Origin: an uncultured Parabacteroides sp.
GTDB lineage: Bacteria; Bacteroidota; Bacteroidia; Bacteroidales; Tannerellaceae
Reading direction: 5' to 3'
Length of the DNA: 6,756 bases
Assembly (NCBI GenBank): GCA_937890135.1
Contig: CALBYC010000126.1
Coordinates: 1 to 6,756 of the forward strand
Below, in pieces: positions 1 to 6,402 of this stretch. The position numbers and the translations under genes are program-made. The notes below the pieces were generated by a model, which was not told the DNA's origin, made no database searches, and saw only the letters and a list, made by a program, of their open reading frames with translations. Position 1 is the stretch's first letter; each line of letters opens with the position of its first letter.

Positions 1-41
1 TTTTTATAAAAATTATTTTTTTGATTTTATCTCAGTATAAT

Positions 42-49
42 GGGGGGGG
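42..49. repeat. G8 homopolymer tract in the leader
   Basis: Eight consecutive G residues sit in otherwise AT-rich intergenic DNA, about 170 bases before the SusC-like start codon. G tracts of this length are prone to slipped-strand length change, so the tract could alter promoter spacing. It is also a place where sequencing length errors are common. No function is shown by the sequence itself. Confidence 0.6.
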
Positions 50-84
50 TAATTCGTATAATAATAGTACGGTTGACTGGAATC

Positions 85-99
85 ATTACCGTCGGTGAT
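85..99. promoter_or_regulatory. candidate operator, imperfect 15-base dyad
   Basis: ATTACCG-T-CGGTGAT is an inverted repeat around T92 with six of seven positions complementary; the T87/G97 pair is the exception. It is one of the few GC-containing elements in the leader and lies 120 bases before the start codon, a plausible position for a regulator site. An overlapping alternative hairpin pairs ACGGT (69-73) with ACCGT (88-92). No specific regulator can be named. Confidence 0.25.
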
Positions 100-143
100 A
101 TTTTTCAGGTGTTTTTTGAAGCGACGTTGAGCATTTGCAAGAG

Positions 144-156
144 TGATATTATATCA
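144..156. promoter_or_regulatory. candidate operator, 13-base perfect dyad
   Basis: TGATAT-T-ATATCA is a perfect inverted repeat about T150, starting 76 bases before the SusC-like start codon. The left half forms part of GTGATATT at 143-150, which also occurs as a direct repeat at 95-102, 48 bases upstream. The element is AT-only apart from two bases, so chance occurrence in this region is quite possible. Confidence 0.2.
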
Positions 157-219
157 TCATAATAATAACTATTTCATAAATAATAAATAATTAACTTAAA
201 ATTATGTGGGATTTTTATC

Positions 220-3200
220 ATGAAAAAAAGACCTTTATTAGTTAGTTTTGCATTAATGCTGGTAGGCATTTCGCCATCTTTGATGGCAAACGCATTGGCC
301 AATGACCTCGGTAATCATGGGGTAGAATTTAGAAATGGGGTGAAGTCAATTACTCAGTCGAAGAAAATTACCGGTACGGTTGTTGATGCTGCGGGAGTTC
401 CCATTATCGGGGCCAATGTTATCGTGGAGGGCACGACCAATGGATCCATTACGGACTTGGATGGTAAATTTGTTATTGAAGGAGTGGAAGAAGGTGCTAA
501 ATTGAAGGTTTCTTACATTGGATATGTAGACCAAGTCGTAACGGTTACCAAACAGCCCAGCTATTCTATTTCATTGAAAGAAGATTCACAGAATTTGGAC
601 GAAGTAGTTGTGGTTGGTTACGGTGTTCAGAAAAAAGTGAACATGACAGGTTCTATATCTAATGTGAAGTCGGACGAATTGACAGCGATTCCGAATACCA
701 ACTTATCTAACTCGTTGGCCGGACGTGCACCGGGCGCAACAATTGTTGGTAACTCCGGTTTGATGGGTTCTTCTTCTGAAATCCGCTTGCGTGGCGGTTT
801 TGCGGATCCTTTGTTTGTCATAGATGGCATCATCCGCGACAAAGAGGCTTTCGATGCGTTGGAGCCATACGAAATAGACCAGATGAGTTTCTTGAAAGAT
901 GCGGCTACCGCTTCCATCTATGGCTCTGCTGCAGGTAATGGCGTTGTGTTGGTAACGACAAAAGGTGGTGTGAAAAACAGCAAACCTGTATTTAACTACC
1001 AAGGTTCGTATGCAGTCAGCAACCCGACTCAGGAATTGTTTGCAGACAGATGGACGGCAATCGATGACTTGAAATACCAAAATGCCGTAGCCCGTTTCAA
1101 AGGTTTGAAAGAACCGAATGGAGAAGCGGAGTTTGATTATTTTACCAACAACGGCATTAACTACAATGTTAACGATTATATTTGGCAGAACCCATGGAAC
1201 ACTAAACATTCATTGAGCGTGACGGGTGGTACGGAAAAAGTACAATATTATGTCATGGGTTCTTTCTTGTCTGAAGAAGGTTCTTACGTTTCCTTGAAAA
1301 ATAAAAAATATTCTTTGCGCTCAAACTTGACAATGGAGTTGAGCAAATACATCAAGATGAATGTGAACTTGGATGCCAATCAGTCAAATGACCAACGTTT
1401 CTATTGGCCATTCTCTGATGATGACGATCAAGCCGTTTATGACTTGTACCGTTGTACCTTCAATGCTATGAAGACGACTCCGTTCTATTCTAATCTGGAT
1501 GGTACTCCATCATCTGTCCGGACAGACTATCCTATTTATCAGGATTATGGGACATGGCAGGGATGGAATCCAGTAGACCAGGTTATCGGTAATCGTTATT
1601 TGAAGACTCGCAGGCGCAATGTGACGGGAATCGTTTCATTTGACATTAATCTGGACTTCATCACAAAAGGTTTGAGCACGAAGATTGTCGGGAACTATAT
1701 CGGTCATGATTATAACCGTAAACGTTTCATGACTTATCAAAAGAATTATAAGTTCCAGCAAGCAGACCCGGAAGGCAACCGTTTCTTGCCTGGACCGTTG
1801 AACTTGGATGAATATAACACGTTCAACTTCTCTCAGAATTATGAGAACTTGGAATATCAAGTGAAACAGCTGTGGAGTGAACAGTTTAACTGGTTTGTCA
1901 ACTATAATAATTCATTTGGCAAGCATGATGTAGGTGCGATGGTTGTATTCGAACAAGCATCCAATGGCGGAGAATATGTGACAGCGAAAGGTGAACAGCC
2001 TTTGACAAATCTTGACCAGATGTTCAACTATTCAAAAGATGCCGAACGCCGTTATGGTGATGCATTGGAATACACGGGAGGTCGTTTGTCTTGGATCGGA
2101 CGTTTCAATTACACCTATGATCAGAAATACATCGCAGAGTTCTCATTCCGTTATGACGGTAATACGTTGTTCCCTGATGGGCATCGCTGGGGTTTCTTCC
2201 CATCCGTATCCGCTGCATGGCGTGTCAGCCAAGAGCCATTTATGCAGAACACTTCGGATTGGTTGAGTAATTTGAAGATTCGTGCTTCTTATGGTACTAC
2301 GGGTAATGACTTGGATGTGGATAATGAGAAAATCGATGCTTTCTCTTATTTGCAGAAATACAAGGCTGGTTCGGCTTATATGTTTGGTAGCAATTTGTCG
2401 AACACAATAGTGGCGGGCGATACTCCGAATGCGACCTTGACTTGGGCAACATCCAGGACATACAATGGCGGCCTTGATTTCGGATTCTTCGATAACCGTT
2501 TGTCGGGTACGTTTGATGCTTTCTACCGCAAAGAAACAGACATTTTAGGTTCTCGTACGGTATCTATACCAAGTACATACGGGCAGACGTTGGCTCCTGA
2601 AAATTATGCAGAACGTTCTTGGCGGGGCGGTGAATTGGCTTTGACTTGGATGGATAAGGCTATGAATGGCGAAATAACTTATTCTGCTTATGTTAATTTA
2701 GGTTTTGCACGTGACCAGTGGGATGTGTTGGACGAATCTGCCATTTATAAAGAAGGCGGCAACTTGCACGATTTGTCCAAGGTTGGCAAATCCGCTACCA
2801 TACTTACTGGTCTGGTCGCAGACCACTTGTTGACAGACCCGGCTGAGGTCGAGGCATTGAAGGCCAAAGGATTCAAGCAATTTGGCCGTGACCCGTACTT
2901 AGGAGGTATCTTGTATAAGGATACACGGGGCGATGGGTACAAACCAGGCCCGGATAATAAGATTGATGAAAATGACAAGTACAATCTGTTGAGTGCAAAC
3001 GGCACGCCACGCATCAATTATGGTTTCGGCGGTAACATCAAATGGAAAGGCATCTCGTTGGATGTGCACTTCCAAGGCGTTGGGAAATATGATCGTTTCG
3101 TTGGCGGCGTGGATGGTGGTTTTTACCAGCATGGAGGTGCAGTCCGTCCTTATTTCCCGATTTGGACGAGCGATAAAGTATATGACCCGGATAATAACCC

Positions 3201-3495
3201 GAATGGAGTTTACCCGCGTATCGTAGGCTCAAGTTGGTATGAGTCAGGTGCAGGAAACACAAGCTTCTGGATGCGTAACGGTGCTTATTTACGTTTGAAG
3301 AATTTGAATATTGCTTACGATTTGCCGAAGTTGATTTTGCGTCCGTTGAGTATAACTCATGCACAGGTGTTTGCCAATGCGACAAACCTATTCTGTATTT
3401 CTGCGGTCGGGGAGTTCTTAGATCCTGAACAGAAATACTATGATTCTTATCCTTTGATGAGAACTTTCTCTTTCGGTCTTAATTTCTCATTCTAA
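220..3495 (+). CDS. SusC/RagA-family TonB-dependent outer-membrane transporter
   Basis: This 1091-residue protein is a TonB-dependent receptor of the SusC/RagA family, which imports oligosaccharides (some members peptides) across the outer membrane with a SusD-type lid. Residues 1-27 form a signal peptide (basic start, hydrophobic core, ALA before N28). About 48-120 is a carboxypeptidase-regulatory-like beta domain (ITGTVVDAAGVPIIGANV through SYIGYVD). A TonB-box-like segment, LDEVVVVGYG, lies at 126-135. The plug spans about 137-250 and includes DPLFVIDGI and the family signature around FLKDAATASIYGS and VVLVTTKGG. The rest is the beta-barrel, with RYDGNTLFPDGHRWGFFPS typical of the family, an acidic DxxGDG loop near 901-920, and a C-terminal F-S-F ending typical of outer-membrane barrels. 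There is no room for an N-terminal STN domain, so direct signalling to an anti-sigma factor is unlikely. Length and domains are normal and the gene looks intact. The ATG is supported by the signal peptide. The substrate cannot be read from the sequence. Confidence 0.96.
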   Translation: MKKRPLLVSFALMLVGISPSLMANALANDLGNHGVEFRNGVKSITQSKKITGTVVDAAGVPIIGANVIVEGTTNGSITDLDGKFVIEGVEEGAKLKVSYIGYVDQVVTVTKQPSYSISLKEDSQNLDEVVVVGYGVQKKVNMTGSISNVKSDELTAIPNTNLSNSLAGRAPGATIVGNSGLMGSSSEIRLRGGFADPLFVIDGIIRDKEAFDALEPYEIDQMSFLKDAATASIYGSAAGNGVVLVTTKGGVKNSKPVFNYQGSYAVSNPTQELFADRWTAIDDLKYQNAVARFKGLKEPNGEAEFDYFTNNGINYNVNDYIWQNPWNTKHSLSVTGGTEKVQYYVMGSFLSEEGSYVSLKNKKYSLRSNLTMELSKYIKMNVNLDANQSNDQRFYWPFSDDDDQAVYDLYRCTFNAMKTTPFYSNLDGTPSSVRTDYPIYQDYGTWQGWNPVDQVIGNRYLKTRRRNVTGIVSFDINLDFITKGLSTKIVGNYIGHDYNRKRFMTYQKNYKFQQADPEGNRFLPGPLNLDEYNTFNFSQNYENLEYQVKQLWSEQFNWFVNYNNSFGKHDVGAMVVFEQASNGGEYVTAKGEQPLTNLDQMFNYSKDAERRYGDALEYTGGRLSWIGRFNYTYDQKYIAEFSFRYDGNTLFPDGHRWGFFPSVSAAWRVSQEPFMQNTSDWLSNLKIRASYGTTGNDLDVDNEKIDAFSYLQKYKAGSAYMFGSNLSNTIVAGDTPNATLTWATSRTYNGGLDFGFFDNRLSGTFDAFYRKETDILGSRTVSIPSTYGQTLAPENYAERSWRGGELALTWMDKAMNGEITYSAYVNLGFARDQWDVLDESAIYKEGGNLHDLSKVGKSATILTGLVADHLLTDPAEVEALKAKGFKQFGRDPYLGGILYKDTRGDGYKPGPDNKIDENDKYNLLSANGTPRINYGFGGNIKWKGISLDVHFQGVGKYDRFVGGVDGGFYQHGGAVRPYFPIWTSDKVYDPDNNPNGVYPRIVGSSWYESGAGNTSFWMRNGAYLRLKNLNIAYDLPKLILRPLSITHAQVFANATNLFCISAVGEFLDPEQKYYDSYPLMRTFSFGLNFSF

Positions 3496-3512
3496 CTAAT
3501 AATTGAAAGAAC

Positions 3513-5309
3513 ATGAAACTTAATAAAATCAAATATGTAGTGGTTGGCGCATTCTTTGCGATGGGAGGGATGACAACCAGTTGTGACACGTTGGATATCA
3601 AAAATTTGGAGACATATGATGAGTCCATGGTCTGGCATGATGCGAACTTGGCAAGTGCTTACGTGAATAACTTATATGCGGAATGCTTTACCAATTGGTC
3701 TGTATCTGCAGATGGCAATTCGGACATATTGACTGGCATGCCTTGGTATTTAGGAACAATCACCGAGACGGGTTCTTCGTATAAAAAATGGACATATACC
3801 GAAATCCGCCATATCAACGAGGCTATCAAACGTTTGGAAGCAAGCACGGAGCTGGATCAAGACTTGGTGAACAACTTGCTCGGCCAAGCTTACTTCATGC
3901 GTGCTTACATGTACTATTGGATGGTTTTGCATCATGGTGGAGTCCCTTATATCAAGGTCCCGCAGGACAAGGATAAAGACGATTTGTTTGTGAAGCGTAA
4001 TTCGACTCCGGAGTGCTTCCAATTTATGATTGAGGATTTGGATAAGGCTATCACTTTGCTACCTGCCAAGATTGCCGGTACCTCAAATGATTATGGACGT
4101 ATCGACCAGTGCTTTGCCAAATCATGGAAAGCCAAGACGTTATTGCTGAAGTGCTCTCCGCAGTTTAATCCGAATCACCCGTATGACAATGCATATTGGA
4201 AAGAAGCGTATGCGGCTGCCAAGGAAGCTTATGATTTCTGTGTGGCCAATGGAGTGGCTCTGACTGGAAACTATGCTGATATTTGGTTGCAGGAACAGGG
4301 ACCGGAGGTGGTGTTTCCTGTCATCAACAAGAACCCCAACCGTGTTTCCAACTGGGCTTCTGCCACTCGTCCTGCTTCAATCAGCCGCGGCGTGAACCAA
4401 TCTAATCCTACTTGGGAATTTGTAAAAGATTTCCCGATGCTGGATGGCAGACGCTTCGACGATCCGTCCGGCAAATATTATGTGGGAGATGAAAATGCTT
4501 TGCTGAAATCATTTTGGAAAAACAGGGACCCTCGTTTCAACCAAGTCGTTTTCTATAATGGTTCTGAATATCCAGTAGCTGGCAAACCTTCAGGTTATAG
4601 GCAATATAACGCATTAGGCATCAGTAATGCTGATGACCAATACGGAATCAACCCGGCTGCTCATACCAATGCCGTTAATAATGACGTGTACAGCGGTTTT
4701 TATAATTATAAGGCTGCTGACATGACATTGACACAAGCGACGGTGTTGACATACGATATAGATTATATCTTGATGCGTTTTGCGGAAGTGATGTTCATTT
4801 ATGCCGAAGCAGCTAACGAAACAGGCCATTCGGATGTTGCCATAGACATGCTGAAGCAAATCCGTAAACGTGCGGGTATTGAAGCGGGTGCAGACGGTCT
4901 TTACGGATTAAGCGTAGGCAGCCGTGAAGCAATCCGTAAGGCTATTTTGGACGAACGTGAAATAGAATTATGTTATGAAGGGCATCGTTTCTGGGATTTG
5001 CGCCGCACTCGAAACATGATGAAGCTAGCAGGTTGGACGAAGCATGGCATTGAAGCCATTGCAATCAATCCTGATGGCACCGATATGGATCTGAACGAAG
5101 CAAGAACCAAAACGAACAATTACGAATTGACGACGGGCGACTTCCGTTATGTTATCCATCAAGTCCCTTATACTGAAGCCGCGGAAAGAGAGTTTGTAAT
5201 TGAAGAATCGTTCTACTTCTTCCCAATCCAAAAAGTAAATCTGGACGAGAATCCGAATTTGGAACAGAATAATAATTGGGGGGGGACTTTCAACCCAACA
5301 ATGGAATAA
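3513..5309 (+). CDS. SusD/RagB-family surface glycan-binding lipoprotein
   Basis: This 598-residue protein is a SusD/RagB-family nutrient-binding lipoprotein that caps the SusC barrel and helps capture substrate at the cell surface. The N-terminus is a lipoprotein signal ending MTTSC, giving lipidated Cys24. The following D-T-L-D has acidic residues, as in surface-exported Bacteroidota lipoproteins. The N-terminal SusD region shows the family helix FMRAYMYYWMVLHHGGVPYI (128-147). The C-terminal region shows YILMRFAEVMFIYAEAAN from 418, then LDEREIELCYEGHRFWDLRR (479-498), and a closing FFPIQ (569-573) with a W589-G-G tail, all typical. It begins 17 bases after the SusC-like stop, so the two are almost certainly co-transcribed. 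The ATG fits the signal peptide. A G8 tract encodes the W-G-G near the C-terminus, so a length change there would alter only the last residues. The ligand is not identifiable, since sugar-contact residues vary between family members. Confidence 0.96.
   Translation: MKLNKIKYVVVGAFFAMGGMTTSCDTLDIKNLETYDESMVWHDANLASAYVNNLYAECFTNWSVSADGNSDILTGMPWYLGTITETGSSYKKWTYTEIRHINEAIKRLEASTELDQDLVNNLLGQAYFMRAYMYYWMVLHHGGVPYIKVPQDKDKDDLFVKRNSTPECFQFMIEDLDKAITLLPAKIAGTSNDYGRIDQCFAKSWKAKTLLLKCSPQFNPNHPYDNAYWKEAYAAAKEAYDFCVANGVALTGNYADIWLQEQGPEVVFPVINKNPNRVSNWASATRPASISRGVNQSNPTWEFVKDFPMLDGRRFDDPSGKYYVGDENALLKSFWKNRDPRFNQVVFYNGSEYPVAGKPSGYRQYNALGISNADDQYGINPAAHTNAVNNDVYSGFYNYKAADMTLTQATVLTYDIDYILMRFAEVMFIYAEAANETGHSDVAIDMLKQIRKRAGIEAGADGLYGLSVGSREAIRKAILDEREIELCYEGHRFWDLRRTRNMMKLAGWTKHGIEAIAINPDGTDMDLNEARTKTNNYELTTGDFRYVIHQVPYTEAAEREFVIEESFYFFPIQKVNLDENPNLEQNNNWGGTFNPTME
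5278..5285 (+). repeat. G8 tract near the 3' end of the SusD-like gene
   Basis: Eight G residues encode part of W589-G590-G591. Loss of one G would replace the final seven residues with a ten-residue tail (LSTQQWNNMF). Gain of one G would read on through the downstream hairpin to a TAA just after it, about 20 residues longer than the annotated form. In both cases the SusD core stays intact. It may simply reflect a WGG codon choice, or be phase-variable, or be a sequencing-length risk. Confidence 0.6.
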
Positions 5310-5330
5310 TATGTTTTAATATATTTAACA

Positions 5331-5363
5331 AAAGCGGGGAGTTTTTATTCAGCTCCCCGTTTT
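5331..5363 (+). terminator. intrinsic-terminator-like hairpin after the SusCD pair
   Basis: CGGGGAG (5335-5341) pairs perfectly with CTCCCCG (5353-5359), giving seven strong pairs. The stem can be extended at its base by a G-U pair and three A-U pairs (5331-5334 with 5360-5363). The loop is T-rich. Four T residues follow the GC stem. The hairpin starts 22 bases after the SusD stop codon, the expected place to end a susCD transcript. The short T tract means termination may be partial, letting some transcription continue into the next gene. Confidence 0.75.
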
Positions 5364-5370
5364 AACTTTG
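5363..5370 (+). promoter_or_regulatory. Bacteroidota-type -7 promoter box for the TIM-barrel gene
   Basis: TAACTTTG is an exact match to the TAnnTTTG -7 element of Bacteroides primary-sigma promoters. It implies a transcript start near 5375 and a leader of roughly 25 bases before the ATG at 5400. The usual TTG/TTTG element around -33 is not clearly present; that region is the T-rich terminator loop (TTTTT at 5342-5346), so the promoter may be weak or activator-dependent. It overlaps the final base of the terminator stem. Confidence 0.5.
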
Positions 5371-5399
5371 TAAAGTCGATAATTAAATTTTATAATACA

Positions 5400-6290
5400 A
5401 TGAACACAAAACTTTCTTTATTAGCCGCCGTTTTATTGTTTGCTTTCACTAATGTGCAGGCGGAAAACAAAATTACAATTGGGGTCATCCAATACGATTT
5501 GAGCGATATAGACAAAAGTTTTAAGGATTTGCATGACCAGGGCTTCGGATCTTGTGAGATTAATTACCGCCCAAACACATTGACTAAAGAATTTGCAGAG
5601 AAAGTCAAGACTGCATCACGGAAACATAATATAAAGGTGACTACCGTAGTGGGTGTGCCAGGCAAAGGAAATGCTTGGAATTTCCGCAAAGGGCCTTCTA
5701 CTATCGGTTTGGTTCCGAAAGAAAACCGTGAGGGAAAAATCAAGGTTTACCATGAAATGATTGATTTCTGCGCCATGGCAGGCGTGCCAGCCATGCACTC
5801 TCACTTCGGTTTTATCCCGGAGGATTGTTCTTCGGAGCAATATATAGATTTCATCAAGGTCATGAAGGATTTGGCAAATTATGCTAAAGAGCGCAATGTC
5901 ATGATTTACTTTGAGACAGGGCAGGAAACGCCAACGACATTGATCCGAGCAATTGCCGACATAGGGACTGGCAATGTCTTTGTCAATTGTGACTTGGCCA
6001 ACTTGTTGATGTATGGCAAGGCCAATTCTTTGGATGCCGTGAAACAATTTGGACCTCTTATCAAAGAGTTCCATGCCAAAGACGGGAAATACCCTACTCG
6101 TGAAAACCCGTACGAGCTGGGAGCTGAAGTGCCAATCCCGACAGGAGAAGTGGATTTCCCTGCCGTCATTGCGGAACTGAAAAAACAAGGTTTCGAAGGG
6201 GCAGTGACGATTGAATGCGAACTGACCGGGTCGCAGCATGACTATGTAGTTAAAACTCGTAAATATTTGCAAGGCTTATTAGATAAATAA
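5400..6290 (+). CDS. exported TIM-barrel protein of the sugar phosphate isomerase/epimerase (AP_endonuc_2) superfamily
   Basis: This 296-residue protein is a single-domain xylose-isomerase-like TIM barrel of the AP_endonuc_2 group, which includes epimerases, inosose dehydratases and lyases acting on keto-sugars. Residues 1-21 are a signal peptide (hydrophobic core, VQA before E22), so it should be exported to the periplasm, where phosphorylated sugars are unlikely substrates. Likely divalent-metal ligands sit on the expected strands: Glu172 in YFETGQE, Asp198 in NCDLAN, His225 in FHAKDG, and Glu272 in IECE. The MHSHFG segment (132-137) lies on an active-site strand. The GEVDFPAVIAELKKQGFEG stretch before the last metal Glu is characteristic. 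It follows the SusCD terminator by 36 bases and has its own candidate promoter. With the oxidoreductase downstream it may act on an oxidised sugar, for example as a 3-keto-glycoside lyase or hydrolase or a keto-sugar epimerase. The fold assignment is strong; the reaction is inferred. Confidence 0.9.
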   Translation: MNTKLSLLAAVLLFAFTNVQAENKITIGVIQYDLSDIDKSFKDLHDQGFGSCEINYRPNTLTKEFAEKVKTASRKHNIKVTTVVGVPGKGNAWNFRKGPSTIGLVPKENREGKIKVYHEMIDFCAMAGVPAMHSHFGFIPEDCSSEQYIDFIKVMKDLANYAKERNVMIYFETGQETPTTLIRAIADIGTGNVFVNCDLANLLMYGKANSLDAVKQFGPLIKEFHAKDGKYPTRENPYELGAEVPIPTGEVDFPAVIAELKKQGFEGAVTIECELTGSQHDYVVKTRKYLQGLLDK

Positions 6291-6301
6291 GTATCTTCGG
6301 G

Positions 6302-6318
6302 CATTAAATAATTTAATG
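6302..6318. promoter_or_regulatory. perfect 17-base palindrome between the TIM-barrel and oxidoreductase genes
   Basis: CATTAAAT-A-ATTTAATG is a perfect inverted repeat with a one-base centre, starting 12 bases after the upstream stop codon and ending 84 bases before the next start. The short centre suits a DNA-binding dimer site better than an RNA hairpin, and there is no GC stem or T tract to make it a terminator. No clear TAnnTTTG promoter was found in the rest of this 112-base gap, so the downstream gene may be read through from upstream. Confidence 0.35.
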
Positions 6319-6402
6319 TTGCATTGGCTTTCTTTATGATGAATAGCATATAAAATGTGGACTTGACGAAAATAATATAATTGAAAATCGAATAATAGTA
6401 CT

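Larger units (their letters stand above)
1..219. other. gene-free leader upstream of the SusC-like gene
   Basis: No convincing coding region is visible on either strand. One + frame is open from the left edge to a TGA at 96-98 (31 codons), but the translation resembles nothing I recognise and lacks a visible start. The DNA is very AT-rich, apart from a G8 tract and a short mixed segment around 69-140. It should carry the promoter and regulatory sites of the SusC/SusD operon. I found no exact TAnnTTTG box; the nearest is TATTTTTC at 99-106, with a TTG at 73-75 that is spaced too far upstream (23 bases). Bases 160-219 are an A/T-rich untranslated leader without a clear Shine-Dalgarno site, as is usual in Bacteroidota. 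Confidence 0.7.

Noticed and set aside
3..98. Open + frame from the left edge as the tail of an upstream gene
   Set aside because: Only 31 codons, low-complexity AT-rich start, no recognisable family and no start codon in view; chance is more likely.
99..106. TATTTTTC with TTG at 73-75 as the susC promoter
   Set aside because: It differs from TAnnTTTG at the final G, and the 23-base spacer is longer than the roughly 19-21 bases usual for Bacteroides promoters. It is too weak to list as a feature.
187..205. ATAATT/AATTAT hairpin just before the susC start
   Set aside because: Six A-U pairs with a seven-base loop would be very unstable, and such repeats are expected by chance in this AT-rich leader.
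703..1209. 168-codon open frame on the - strand
   Set aside because: It lies wholly inside the well-supported SusC-like gene, has no family-like features, and its composition is that of an antisense shadow frame.
220..5309. Possible frameshift or truncation in the SusC/SusD pair
   Set aside because: Both proteins have complete N-terminal signals, full-length domain order and standard C-terminal motifs; no break is visible.
5616..6272. 218-codon open frame on the - strand opposite the TIM-barrel gene
   Set aside because: The + strand protein has clear family motifs and metal ligands; the - strand translation has no recognisable domain and is best explained as a shadow of codon usage.
6391..6401. 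AATAATAGTAC shared with 60-70, as a common leader element of susC and the oxidoreductase gene
   Set aside because: An 11-base AT-rich match between two leaders is close to chance expectation, and its position relative to the start codon differs greatly (about 150 versus 1 base).
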